Shown here one piece after another: positions 19,121 to 28,760 of a stretch of 64,000 bases of DNA. The number at the start of each line of letters is the position of its first letter. Positions within the stretch are counted from its first letter, which is position 1. Position numbers and translations under genes: made by a program. The notes under the pieces are model-generated. The model saw only the letters and a program-made list of their open reading frames with translations. It did no database searches and had not been told where the DNA came from. The stretch comes from Verrucomicrobia bacterium IMCC26134. Lineage in GTDB: Bacteria > Verrucomicrobiota > Verrucomicrobiia > Opitutales > Opitutaceae. The DNA is taken from NCBI GenBank assembly GCA_000972765.1, contig CP011265.1:2527501-2591500 (forward strand). Direction: 5' to 3'.

Positions 19121-22100
19121 ATGCCGCCACGTTTCTCTACTGCGTTCGTCCGACACTGCTTTTCCGCAGGCGCATTTCTCAGCGTCACGGCCATCGCCAG
19201 CGCCCTGATTCCCGCCTTTCCGGGCGCCGAGGGCTACGGTGCCTACGCCGCTGGCGGTCGAGGCGGCGACGTCTACCACGTTACCAACCTCAACGCCTCC
19301 GGCTCCGGCTCCTTCGCCGACGCGATCGCCACGGTCCCGGCCGCCGGTCGCACCATCGTCTTTGATGTCAGCGGCTACATTCGCATTCCGAGTGGTTCGG
19401 GCGGCCTGCGCATGACCACCTCGAAAGTCACCATCGCCGGCCAGACCGCGCCGGGCGATGGCGTCGGATTCTATAACAACTTCTTTCGGATTTCCGGAGA
19501 CGACATCATCGTCCGGCACCTCCGTTTTCGCCACGGCAAATACGGCTCCGGCGGCGATTGCATCGACCTCGACAGCGGCTGTCTGAATGCCGTGCTCGAC
19601 CACATCTCGATGCAATTCAGCACCGACGAAAACATCTCCAGCTTCGGCAGCCCGCCCGAGAATCTCACCCTGCAATACTCCCTCAACTCGTGGGGCCTCG
19701 AATCACACTCCTGCGGCGGCCTCTGGGACCAGAATCACGCCACGTCGCACCACAATCTCTGGTCGCACAACCACACCCGCAACCCCAAGGCCCGGCCCAA
19801 CGGCCTGCTCGAATGGATCAACAACGTCACCTTCGACTGGGACATCGGTTTCATCATGGGCGACTCCCAGTCCGTCGCGAGCTGGAAGGCGAATCTCATC
19901 AACAATTACTTCATCTGCCCTCCCGGCAACACTCACTCCAAGGCCCTCGTAAAGGGCACCATCGCCACCAATAATCTCCCCAACTTCACCGTCTACCTCG
20001 CCGGCAACTTGATCGACACCGATGGTGACGGTTTACTCAACGGCCTGGACAACGGCTATGGCATCGTGGACGGCTCGGTCTATAATCCCGCCGAGACTCC
20101 CGCCGCCGCTCCCGGCGCCTATCGCTATTACCAGTCCGCCTCCGCCATCGCCGGCTCCACCGCCGGCGTCGCAACCGACAGCCCTCTCCTCGCCTACAAA
20201 AAAGTCGTCTCCAACGCCGGCGCCCTCCGCCTCGATTCCAACTACTCCGGCACCCTCCGCGACGAGGTCGATACCATCCTCGTCTCCAAACTCACTTCGC
20301 AAACCGCTTTCCACGTCACCCGCGAGAGCGACACCGGAGCCAGCGCCGCCGGCTTCGGCACCCTCAACTCGACCTCGGCCCCCATCGATTCCGACCGCGA
20401 CGGCATGCCCGACTACTGGGAAACCGCCCTCGGCTTCGCTCCCGCGACCGACGACCACAACACCGTCTTCACCGGCAGCGGCGGCATCATCACCGGCACG
20501 ACTTTCTTCCCCGCCTCGACTCCGCTCGGCTACACCTGCCTTGAGGAATACCTCCACTTCCTCGCCATTCCCCACGCCAGCATCGCAAAAAACACCGTCG
20601 CCGCGCCGTCCTCCTTTGCCATCGACCTGCGCAAATTCACCTCCGGCTTCACCGGCTCCCCCGTATTTACCCTTTCCGGCGCGACCGGCGGCGCCACCGC
20701 CCAGTCCGGCACCGGCGGCGCGATCGTTACTTTCACTCCCACCGTCAACACATCGGGTCGCGCGCGTTTCGAGTTCACCGTCACTGATTCCGCCGGCAGC
20801 ACGTGGACCCAGACCTTCGCCATTCTCGTCTCCGCCAGCTCTTTCCCCCGCGACCTCGTCTGGAAGGGCGACTCCTCCTCCAACACGTGGGACGAGGCCG
20901 CCAACAACTGGCTGCGCAATGGCGCCCCCACCGCCTACGCCGCCGGCGATCGCGTCTCTTTTGACGACACCGGCTCGCGCTCGCCATCCGTCAACACCAC
21001 CGCCGCCCTCGCACCCGGTAGTTTTTACGTGGATACCACTCTCGGTTATACCATAGGCGGCAACGGCTCCCTTTCCAGCAGCGGTCCCCTTTCCAAGCGC
21101 GGCTCAGGCAACCTCACCCTGAACGTATCATCCGCCTTCGTCGGAGGCGTCTCGCTCGACGCCGGCACCCTCTTCCTTGCCGGTTCCGCCAGCCTCTCCG
21201 GCGGCACGCTCACGATGCAGGACGGCACCGGGATCACCAACGTTTTCAACGTCAACAACACCGCGTCCATCTCCACCCCCATCGCCATTCCCTCCGGCCA
21301 GACCGCCACGATCAAAACCGGCAACCGTCTGTCCCTTTCCGGCGCGCTCACCGGCTCCGGCACCCTGAACTGCGTCGTTCAGACCACGGTCTCCCGTTTC
21401 GACCTCTCTGGCGCCACCGCCGCTTTCACCGGCAACCTCAACTTCTCCGGCAGCAGCGGCGTCCGTCTCTTCTTCAATGGCGGCTCTTTCAACGGCTTCA
21501 ACGCCGCCTCGGTGGATCTCGGCGGCTCCGTGAGTCTCCAGCCGCAAACCAATTCAGGCGGCAACACCCTCACCATCGGCTCGCTCTCCGGCACGGCTGC
21601 ATCGGCCGTCCTCTCCGGGGGCACAGCCGGCTCCCCCACCTACCTGATCGGCGGCCTCAACCGCAGCACCACTTTTGCCGGTTCCATCCAGGGCAACTCC
21701 ATCCTTTCCAAAACCGGAACCAGCACTCTCACACTCACCGGCGCCAGCACTTACACCGGAGCCACCACCGTTTCCACCGGCGGCCTTTGCTTGAATGGCA
21801 GCCTCGGCGCCACTGCCGTCACCGTCGCGGGCGGCGCCGTGCTCTCCGGCTACGGCACCCTCGGTGGTGCACTCGCCGTCTCCTCCGGAGGCATCATCTC
21901 GCCAGGTCCCGCTGGAGGCACCTCATCTGGCACCCTCAACGTAGGAAGTCTCGCGCTCACCACACCCACCCTGCGCTTCGATCTCTCCGCCAACCCCGCC
22001 GACCTCGCCAGCGACCGGATCCAGATCGCCACCGGCGGCGCGCTCTCGCTCACCGGTGCCCAGACTTTCCAGTTTAACCTCATCAATGGCACGCTCGGCG

Positions 22101-23824
22101 CCGGCACCTACAGTCTCGTTGAAACCACCGGCACCCTCACCGCCAGCAGCGCCACCTTTGCGTCCAATCTCCCTTCCGGCGCGCGCCAGACTTTCTCACT
22201 CCAACGCCCCGCTTCCGGCTCCACTCCGGGCTACATTCGCCTCGTCGTCACCGGCTCGACCGCTTCGCTGGTTTGGAAGGGCCTCGCCGGCGGCGCGGCG
22301 TGGGACCTTGCCACCGCGGGTCTTTGGCAAAACGGCGCGGCCACCGACACGTTCTTTAACTTCGACGCCGTCACCTTCGACGACACCGCCGCCACCGGCC
22401 TCGTCTCCATCACCTCGCCCGCCGCCCCGCGCACGCTCGTGGTGAACAACTCCTCGCTCGCCTACACTTTCTCCGGCGAAGCCATCACCGGAAGCACCCA
22501 GTTGGTGAAAAACGGTTCCGGCACCCTCACCCTCTCGCCCACCAGTCCCGCCATCAACACCTACACCGGCGGCACCCTTCTCAACGCCGGCACCATCGTG
22601 CTCGCGACCGACTACGCCAACTCCAACGCCCTCGGCACCGGCCCGGTCACCTTTGGCAACAGCACCACGCTCACGATGTATAACAACATCTCGGGCGACA
22701 ACACCGCCGCCTTCGGCTTCGTGGTTCCCACCGGCATCACCGCCACCCTCAACGCCGATTCGCGCGTCACCCTCACCGGCCCCATCACCGGCGCCGGCAC
22801 CCTCAACCTGCGCGTTCCCTACGTTCGCACCAACATCACCGGCGATTGGTCCGCCTTCAGCGGCCGGATCAACGTCTCCACCGACGCCGATGGCGGTGAG
22901 TTCCGCTTCGGCACCAACTACTCCTACCCGGGCTTCCCCGCCGCCGCCATCTCCCTGCCCGACCGGGTTTCCGCACTCTACCTCGGCATCATCTCCTCCG
23001 GCGCCGGCACCACCATCGACCTCGGCGAGATTTCCGGCACCAGCCTTTCCTCCTTAAAGGGCGGCCCTACCGGCGGACGCTCCCTCACCTACCGCATTGG
23101 CGGCCGCAACACCGACGCCGTTTTCGCCGGCGCCATCACCGAGCAAGCCACGGGTGACCTCACTTCGATCGTCAAAACCGGTGCCGGAAGCTGGACCATC
23201 GCCGGCCCCGCCACCCACGCCGGCAGCACCACGGTCGAGCAGGGAACCCTTCGCGTCTCGGGCTCGATCAACAACACCGCCGCACTCACCGTCGCTCCGG
23301 GCGCCACCCTCGACCTCGTCAATGCTTCCATCGCCGTCGACACCCTCAACGTCCAGCCCGGCGCCATCCTCACCGGCACCGGCACGATCAACAACGAGCT
23401 CGTCAACGACGGCACCATCACTGTCTCCAACGGCGGCACGCTCACCGTCACCGGCGATGTCACCAACACCGGCGTCATGCGCTTCACCGGAGGCTCCTCC
23501 CTCGCTGCCACCGGTGCCTTCGTGAACAATGGCCTGCTCGACCTCATCACCGCCGGCGGAACCCGCCCCGCCAACCTTGAAAACAACGGCGTCGTTCTCG
23601 ACGCCAGCGACGTGAAACTTAACTCGTCCTCAGTCTCCGGCACCGCCTTCACCCTGCGCATCGCTTCCTATTCGTATCACACCTACACGCTCCAGACTTC
23701 GGCCGACCTCTCCGGCACCTGGACTGACGTCGAATCCCGATCTGGGTTCACCGGACAGGAACTCGTTTTCGCCCATGACGCCGGTCCATCCGCCCGCCGT
23801 TTCTATCGCATCCATGTGCAATGA
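19121..23824 (+). CDS. Giant secreted PL1 pectate lyase with autotransporter-associated beta-strand repeats
   Basis: The 1567-aa protein has a signal peptide (about 1-28) and an N-terminal PL1 beta-helix (about 33-330): FPGAEGYGAYAAGGRGGDVY, VTIAGQTAPGDG, NNVTFDWDIGFIMGD. A calcium-type loop DSDRDGMPDYWE (about 424) and an Ig-like domain (about 500-575) follow. Two long PATR-type cassettes then start at LVWKGDSSSNTWDE (about 580) and LVWKGLAGGAAWD (about 1050), each with repeated GSGTLTL/YTGATTV strands. There is no beta-barrel. The last 60 residues (TYTLQTSADLSGTW ... RRFYRIHV) match the ends of the two other giant proteins here. PL1 enzymes cleave homogalacturonan by beta-elimination; the repeats probably form a long stalk. 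A shared ACTGTAAGA element lies upstream. Confidence 0.88.
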   Translation: MPPRFSTAFVRHCFSAGAFLSVTAIASALIPAFPGAEGYGAYAAGGRGGDVYHVTNLNASGSGSFADAIATVPAAGRTIVFDVSGYIRIPSGSGGLRMTTSKVTIAGQTAPGDGVGFYNNFFRISGDDIIVRHLRFRHGKYGSGGDCIDLDSGCLNAVLDHISMQFSTDENISSFGSPPENLTLQYSLNSWGLESHSCGGLWDQNHATSHHNLWSHNHTRNPKARPNGLLEWINNVTFDWDIGFIMGDSQSVASWKANLINNYFICPPGNTHSKALVKGTIATNNLPNFTVYLAGNLIDTDGDGLLNGLDNGYGIVDGSVYNPAETPAAAPGAYRYYQSASAIAGSTAGVATDSPLLAYKKVVSNAGALRLDSNYSGTLRDEVDTILVSKLTSQTAFHVTRESDTGASAAGFGTLNSTSAPIDSDRDGMPDYWETALGFAPATDDHNTVFTGSGGIITGTTFFPASTPLGYTCLEEYLHFLAIPHASIAKNTVAAPSSFAIDLRKFTSGFTGSPVFTLSGATGGATAQSGTGGAIVTFTPTVNTSGRARFEFTVTDSAGSTWTQTFAILVSASSFPRDLVWKGDSSSNTWDEAANNWLRNGAPTAYAAGDRVSFDDTGSRSPSVNTTAALAPGSFYVDTTLGYTIGGNGSLSSSGPLSKRGSGNLTLNVSSAFVGGVSLDAGTLFLAGSASLSGGTLTMQDGTGITNVFNVNNTASISTPIAIPSGQTATIKTGNRLSLSGALTGSGTLNCVVQTTVSRFDLSGATAAFTGNLNFSGSSGVRLFFNGGSFNGFNAASVDLGGSVSLQPQTNSGGNTLTIGSLSGTAASAVLSGGTAGSPTYLIGGLNRSTTFAGSIQGNSILSKTGTSTLTLTGASTYTGATTVSTGGLCLNGSLGATAVTVAGGAVLSGYGTLGGALAVSSGGIISPGPAGGTSSGTLNVGSLALTTPTLRFDLSANPADLASDRIQIATGGALSLTGAQTFQFNLINGTLGAGTYSLVETTGTLTASSATFASNLPSGARQTFSLQRPASGSTPGYIRLVVTGSTASLVWKGLAGGAAWDLATAGLWQNGAATDTFFNFDAVTFDDTAATGLVSITSPAAPRTLVVNNSSLAYTFSGEAITGSTQLVKNGSGTLTLSPTSPAINTYTGGTLLNAGTIVLATDYANSNALGTGPVTFGNSTTLTMYNNISGDNTAAFGFVVPTGITATLNADSRVTLTGPITGAGTLNLRVPYVRTNITGDWSAFSGRINVSTDADGGEFRFGTNYSYPGFPAAAISLPDRVSALYLGIISSGAGTTIDLGEISGTSLSSLKGGPTGGRSLTYRIGGRNTDAVFAGAITEQATGDLTSIVKTGAGSWTIAGPATHAGSTTVEQGTLRVSGSINNTAALTVAPGATLDLVNASIAVDTLNVQPGAILTGTGTINNELVNDGTITVSNGGTLTVTGDVTNTGVMRFTGGSSLAATGAFVNNGLLDLITAGGTRPANLENNGVVLDASDVKLNSSSVSGTAFTLRIASYSYHTYTLQTSADLSGTWTDVESRSGFTGQELVFAHDAGPSARRFYRIHVQ

Positions 23825-23875
23825 GCTGGATTTCAAAAATCCGCCGCACGCGCGCATCGACCTGACTTCCATCCC

Positions 23876-24685
23876 GTGAAACAATCTTTTGCCTGGTGGT
23901 GTTTTGCCAATCGCGGGGTCGAGCCTGAAGCCCTGCTCTCCGGGGCCGCGCGCCTCGGCTACGAAGGTGTCGATTTGCTCGACGAGGCCCTCTGGCCGCT
24001 TGCCCGCCGCCATGGCCTCACCGTGTCCGCCGCGCTCGGCCACGGCACACTCACCGATGGCCTCAACCGCCCCGCCAACGCAGCCCGCATCGAGACCGAG
24101 TTGCGCGCCAACATCGCTCGCGCCGCCGCCGCCGGCATTCCCGTGCTCATCTGTTTCTCCGGCAACCGCGCCCCCGATCTCGACGACAAGTCCGGCCTCG
24201 CCACCGCCGCCGCGACTCTGGCCCGCGTCGCCCCGCAAGCCGAGGCCGCCGGCGTCATCCTCGCCCTCGAGTTGCTCAACAGCCGCGTCGATCACCCCGG
24301 CTACATGGCCGACCGCACCGCCTGGGCCGTGCGTCTCTGCGAGCAGGTGAACTCACCCGCCGTGCGCGTGCTTTACGACATCTACCACGCTCAAATCATG
24401 GAGGGTGACATCCTCCGCACCATCGATACGCACCACCGCTGGTTCGCCCACTACCACACCGCCGGAAACCCCGGGCGCGGCGAATTCGGCGGCAATTTCG
24501 ACCGCACGCAGGAACTCAACTACGCCGCGATTCTAAGCGCCATCCGCCGCACCGGCTTCACCGGCTTCGTTGCCCACGAGTTCATCCCCGTCGGCGACCC
24601 GCTCGCCGCCCTCGCCCGCGTCCACGCTTTTACATTCGAAAACCAACCGTCCGACACAGCGTTCACCCAGCCATTCTCTGCCTGA
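23876..24685 (+). CDS. Hydroxypyruvate isomerase-like TIM barrel protein
   Basis: The 269-aa protein belongs to the xylose-isomerase-like TIM barrels of the hydroxypyruvate isomerase type. Likely metal-binding and catalytic positions are visible in [16 protein letters not shown] (Glu), [14 protein letters not shown] (Asp, His), [13 protein letters not shown] (His) and FVAHEFIP (Glu). It starts with GTG at 23876, 52 bp after the PL1 gene, and has no signal peptide, so it is cytoplasmic. Family members isomerise or epimerise small hydroxy-keto acids and sugars. In this locus it may act on a product of unsaturated uronate or rhamnose breakdown, but that is context only. It is convincing as a family call, weak as a specific reaction. 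Confidence 0.82.
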   Translation: MKQSFAWWCFANRGVEPEALLSGAARLGYEGVDLLDEALWPLARRHGLTVSAALGHGTLTDGLNRPANAARIETELRANIARAAAAGIPVLICFSGNRAPDLDDKSGLATAAATLARVAPQAEAAGVILALELLNSRVDHPGYMADRTAWAVRLCEQVNSPAVRVLYDIYHAQIMEGDILRTIDTHHRWFAHYHTAGNPGRGEFGGNFDRTQELNYAAILSAIRRTGFTGFVAHEFIPVGDPLAALARVHAFTFENQPSDTAFTQPFSA

Positions 24686-24793
24686 AAATACGGCTTCGAT
24701 GGCTGTGAATCCTGCCTCGTCCACGCCCGAATAGTGACGGTAAAAAATCCGCGCCCTTGGCATCGCCTGGATGCGTCGCTTTCATTCCACACT

Positions 24794-27787
24794 ATGCCCC
24801 CCACCCTAAGCAGAATCTCCGTCGGCCTCTTCACTTTGCTTGGCCTCGTCCTCGCCATCTGCCCTTCGCTCAAAGCCACCCGCGCAGACTACAACTTCGA
24901 TCCGGGCTGGCGTCTCCAGGTCGGCGATGCCCCCGGCGCCGAGGCCGTCGCCTTCGACGACTCCGCCTGGAAACCCGTCACCCTCCCGCACGCGTGGAAC
25001 GAGGACTCCGCCTTCAAGGTCTCCATCGACGACCTCCCCACCGGCATCGCCTGGTATCGCAAATCCTTCGTCCTCCCGCCCGAGGCCTCCGGCAAAAAAA
25101 TCTTCGTCGAGTTCGAGGGCGTGCGCCAGGGCGCGGAGTTTTTCCTTAACGGCAAATCCCTCGGCCTGCACGAGGACGGCATCACCGCCGTCGGCTTCGA
25201 TCTCACCGCCCTCGCCCTGCCCGCCCCCGCCGTCAACGTCCTCTCCGTCCGCACTGACAATGCCTGGGACTACCGCGAAAAATCCTCCAACAGTCGCTAC
25301 CAGTGGAACGATAAAAACTTCAACGCCAACTACGGCGGCATTCCCAAGCACGTCCGTCTCCACGTCACCGATCTGCTCCACCAAACCCTCCCGCTGCTCA
25401 ACGGCCTCGGCACCACCGGCGTCTACGTTTACCCGACCGACTTCGATCTCTCCGCCGGCTCCGCCCGCATCCACGCCGAGTCCGAGGTGCGAAATGACGA
25501 CACCGCCCCCCGCGCCTTCTCCTACGAGGTCACGGTCGCCGAGCTCGACGGCCGCGTGCTCGCCTCCTTCACCGCCCCCGAAACGCTCACCCTCGCCCCC
25601 GGCACCTCCGCCACCATCACCGCCTCCTCCCGCGTCAAATCCCTCCAATGGTGGAGCTGGGGCTACGGCCGCCTCTACGACGTGACGACCACCCTCTTTG
25701 TGGACGGAAAACCCGCCGACTCCGTGCGCACCCGCACCGGCTTCCGCCAGACCAAGTTCGCCGAAGGCATGGTCACGCTTAATGGCCGCGTCCTCCAGAT
25801 GAAGGGCTACGCCCAGCGCACTTCCAACGAGTGGCCCGCCATCGGCATGTCCGTGCCCGCTTGGCTCAGCGATTTCTCCAACGGCCTCATGGTCGAGAGC
25901 GGCGCCAATCTCGTCCGCTGGATGCACATTTCTCCCTGGAAACAGGACGTCGAGTCCTGCGACCGCGTCGGCCTTCTCCAGGCCATGCCCGCCGGCGATT
26001 CGGAAAAAGACGTCACCGGCACCCGCTGGACCCAGCGCGTCGCCGTCATGCGCGCCTCGATGATCTATTATCGCAACAACCCCTCCGTCCTCTTCTACGA
26101 GAGCGGCAACAACGGCATCTCCGAGGAACACATGGCCGAGATGAAGGCGCTCAAGGACCGCTACGATCCCCACGGCGGTCGCGCCTCCGGTTCGCGCGAC
26201 ATGCTCGGCAGCCGCGTCGCCGACTACGGCGGCGAGATGCTCTACATCAACAAAAGCGCCCGCATCCCTTTCTGGGCGATGGAATACTCCCGCGACGAGG
26301 GCCTCCGCAAATACTGGGACGAGTTCACCCCGCCCTTCCACAAGGAGGGCGACGGTCCCCTCCACAAAAACGCCCCCGCCACCTCCTACAACCACAACCA
26401 GGACGCCCACGCCGTCGAGAACGTCCGCCGCTGGTATGACTACTGGCTCGAACGCGCCGGCACCGGAACCCGCGTCAGCAGCGGCGGCGTGAACATCATT
26501 TTCTCCGACTCCAACACCCACCATCGCGGCGCCGAAAACTACCGCCGCAGCGGCGAGGTGGACGCCATGCGCATCCCCAAGGACGGCTTCTATGCGCACC
26601 AAGTCATGTGGGACGGCTGGGTGGACGTAGAAAAACCCCGCGCCCATCTCATCGGCCACTGGAACTACACGCCCGGCGTGAAAAAACCCGTGCAGGTCGT
26701 CTCCTCTGCCGACGTCGTCGAATTGTTTCTCAACGGCAAATCCCTCGGCCGCTCCGACAAGCCCGAGTATCGTTTCCTCTTCACCTTCGCCGACATCATC
26801 TGGCAGCCCGGCACTCTCGAAGCCATCGGCTACGACAAATCGGGTAAAGAAATCTGCCGCGACCGCCACGAAACCGCCGGCGCCCCCTTCGCCCTGCGCC
26901 TGACCTCGCGCGTCTCACCCGACGGTCTCGGCTTCAAGGCCGACGGCGCCGACCTCGCCCTCGTCGAGGTCGAGGTCGTCGACTCCGCCGGCCATCGCGT
27001 GCCCACCGCGCTCGACACCATCGACTTCACCCTCGATGGCCCCGCCGAATGGCGCGGTGGCATCGCCCAAGGCCCGGACAACTTCATCCTCTCCCGCAGT
27101 CTGCCCGTCGAGTGCGGCGTCAACCGCGTCCTCCTCCGCTCCACCCCCGCCTCCGGACGCGTCACCCTCCGCGCCACCGCTGCCGGTTTGAAATCCGCTG
27201 AGCTCGTCCTCGCCACCGTCGCCGTGCCCTCCGCTGTCTCCACCGGCGTGTATCCGATAAGCCCTGATTCCGGCCTCGCCCCTTCCCTCGCCCGCGGCCC
27301 CACTCCCTCCGGCCCGTCCTTCCATGTCACCCGCACCCCTGTCGCCATCGCTTCCGCCAAGGCTGGCGGTAACGCGGACAAGATCGCGTTCGCCTACGAC
27401 GACAACGAGGAGACCACCTGGACCAACGGCGACACCCCCGACTCGGCCTGGGCCGAGTTCACCCTCGCCCGCCCGGCCAAGCTCACCGAACTCACGGCCC
27501 GCCTCCCCGGCTGGCGTTCCCGCTCCTACCCGATTCTGGTCACCGTCGATGGCGTTCCAGTTTATCGCGGCGCCACGTCGCCCAATCTCGGCTACGTGAC
27601 GCTCCCGATCAAAACCGCTAACGCCGGCCAGGTCGTCCGCATCCAGCTCACCGGCAAGGGCGAAGCCAACATCGGCTTTGGCGAGATCACCGAGGTCAAC
27701 AACGCCAAAAACGCCTCCGACGGCGCCCCCGCCGCCAAGGGTTCCCTCGGCATCGTTGAAATCGAGTTCTACGAGGCCGCGCCCTGA
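24794..27787 (+). CDS. Secreted GH2-like protein with altered acid/base position and C-terminal discoidin-like domain
   Basis: Starting at ATG 24794 gives 997 aa with a signal peptide (about 1-29); a GTG 60 bp upstream is less likely. The sugar-binding, Ig-like and TIM-barrel domains of GH2 are clear (WYRKSFVLP, QGAEFFLNGKSLG, GANLVRWMHISPW). The motif normally ending in NE reads VLFYESGNNGISEEH, so Asn440 replaces the catalytic acid/base. The candidate nucleophile Glu497 is present in FWAMEYSRDE. After DUF4982-like and Ig-like segments, residues about 840-990 look like an F5/8-type (CBM32-like) carbohydrate-binding domain. It may be a specialised GH2 branch using another acid (the nearby EE pair), or a binding protein. 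It follows the TIM-barrel gene by 108 bp. Confidence 0.82.
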   Translation: MPPTLSRISVGLFTLLGLVLAICPSLKATRADYNFDPGWRLQVGDAPGAEAVAFDDSAWKPVTLPHAWNEDSAFKVSIDDLPTGIAWYRKSFVLPPEASGKKIFVEFEGVRQGAEFFLNGKSLGLHEDGITAVGFDLTALALPAPAVNVLSVRTDNAWDYREKSSNSRYQWNDKNFNANYGGIPKHVRLHVTDLLHQTLPLLNGLGTTGVYVYPTDFDLSAGSARIHAESEVRNDDTAPRAFSYEVTVAELDGRVLASFTAPETLTLAPGTSATITASSRVKSLQWWSWGYGRLYDVTTTLFVDGKPADSVRTRTGFRQTKFAEGMVTLNGRVLQMKGYAQRTSNEWPAIGMSVPAWLSDFSNGLMVESGANLVRWMHISPWKQDVESCDRVGLLQAMPAGDSEKDVTGTRWTQRVAVMRASMIYYRNNPSVLFYESGNNGISEEHMAEMKALKDRYDPHGGRASGSRDMLGSRVADYGGEMLYINKSARIPFWAMEYSRDEGLRKYWDEFTPPFHKEGDGPLHKNAPATSYNHNQDAHAVENVRRWYDYWLERAGTGTRVSSGGVNIIFSDSNTHHRGAENYRRSGEVDAMRIPKDGFYAHQVMWDGWVDVEKPRAHLIGHWNYTPGVKKPVQVVSSADVVELFLNGKSLGRSDKPEYRFLFTFADIIWQPGTLEAIGYDKSGKEICRDRHETAGAPFALRLTSRVSPDGLGFKADGADLALVEVEVVDSAGHRVPTALDTIDFTLDGPAEWRGGIAQGPDNFILSRSLPVECGVNRVLLRSTPASGRVTLRATAAGLKSAELVLATVAVPSAVSTGVYPISPDSGLAPSLARGPTPSGPSFHVTRTPVAIASAKAGGNADKIAFAYDDNEETTWTNGDTPDSAWAEFTLARPAKLTELTARLPGWRSRSYPILVTVDGVPVYRGATSPNLGYVTLPIKTANAGQVVRIQLTGKGEANIGFGEITEVNNAKNASDGAPAAKGSLGIVEIEFYEAAP

Positions 27788-27920
27788 GCGCTCGCGCCTG
27801 CGCATGGCCTGGCTCCGCCCTTCCTCGCGTTGCCCGCCGCTCTTCACAACTCGTCGCCTCCGCTTCCACCGGCCAGATTGACGCCGGGCCCTCGCCCGCC
27901 ACCCTCAAAGCCACTTTGAA

Positions 27921-28682
27921 ATGAAATTTTCGCGTCTGCTTTTTCTCCTCTGGGCATTGTGCATCGGACATTTTTCCTTCGGCGCCGAAGGCACCGTTTT
28001 TTATCTGCTCATGGGCCAGTCCAACATGGCCGGTCGCGGCGCGCTCGATTCCACTGCCCAGACGGACAATCCGCGCATCCGCTCTCTCGACCCCGAAGGC
28101 CGCTGGGTGATCGCCCGCGACCCGCTCCACGTCAAAATCGGTCGCGCCGAGCCCGGCGTCGGCCCCGGCCTGTCCTTCGCTCAGGCCATGCTCAAAGCCA
28201 ACCCCGAGGTCACCATCGGCCTCATCGCGTGCGCCGTCGGCGGTTCGCCACTGGAGCGCTGGAGCAAAGGCGGCGACCTCTACGAACAGGCGGTCGCCCG
28301 CGCCAAGGCCGCCTCCACCGACGGTGTTCTCGCCGGCGTGCTTTGGCACCAAGGCGAAACCGACTCCGATAAACCGCCTTGGGCCGACACCTACGAAGCG
28401 AGCCTCGTCCGCATGATCGCCGAGCTGCGCGCCGACCTCGGCCGCCCCGATCTGCCCGTCGTCGTCGGACAACTCGGTGAGTTTCTCACGGTGGAAAAAC
28501 ATCCCGGAATCGAAACCGTCCGCGCCGCGCTCAAACGCATCCCGGCTCTCGTCCCGCACACCGGTTACGTGGACTCCGCCGGACTGGTTCACAAAGGCGA
28601 CGCACTGCACTTCGACACGGCTTCCGCCCGCCAACTCGGGCTCCGCTACGCCGAGGCCATGCTTAAAATCGCCAAACCCTGA
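27921..28682 (+). CDS. Secreted SASA-domain carbohydrate esterase (CE6-like)
   Basis: The 253-aa protein has a signal peptide (about 1-23) and starts its domain with the nucleophile motif FYLLMGQSNMAGRG, diagnostic of the sialate-O-acetylesterase/CE6 (SASA) fold. GVLWHQGETDSDKP is the second conserved block, and GLVHKGDALHFDTASARQLG carries the C-terminal His region. Such enzymes remove O-acetyl groups from plant polysaccharides such as xylan and pectin. It is 133 bp downstream of the GH2-like gene and convergent with the second SASA/SIAE-type gene. Acetylated RG-I or arabinan fragments are probable substrates from context. Confidence 0.85.
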   Translation: MKFSRLLFLLWALCIGHFSFGAEGTVFYLLMGQSNMAGRGALDSTAQTDNPRIRSLDPEGRWVIARDPLHVKIGRAEPGVGPGLSFAQAMLKANPEVTIGLIACAVGGSPLERWSKGGDLYEQAVARAKAASTDGVLAGVLWHQGETDSDKPPWADTYEASLVRMIAELRADLGRPDLPVVVGQLGEFLTVEKHPGIETVRAALKRIPALVPHTGYVDSAGLVHKGDALHFDTASARQLGLRYAEAMLKIAKP

Positions 28683-28720
28683 CACCGGCGTGCGCTCGTT
28701 TTCGTTGTGATCGAGTTCCA

Positions 28721-28745
28721 GACTGCGCCGTAATCTCACGCAGTC
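28721..28745. terminator. Hairpin between convergent esterase genes
   Basis: A 7-bp stem GACTGCG/CGCAGTC with an 11-nt loop sits in the 78-bp convergent gap. Neither side has a proper U-tract, so it is at best a weak bidirectional terminator. Confidence 0.3.
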
Positions 28746-28760
28746 CGGGTGCGAAAAACT

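Noticed and set aside
24734-24793. Upstream GTG start for the GH2-like gene
   Set aside because: It would put 20 polar residues before a good signal peptide; ATG 24794 is preferred.
24806-26869. 687-codon minus-strand frame inside the GH2-like gene
   Set aside because: Shadow of a gene with clear GH2 motifs; low-complexity Gly/Val/Ala translation.
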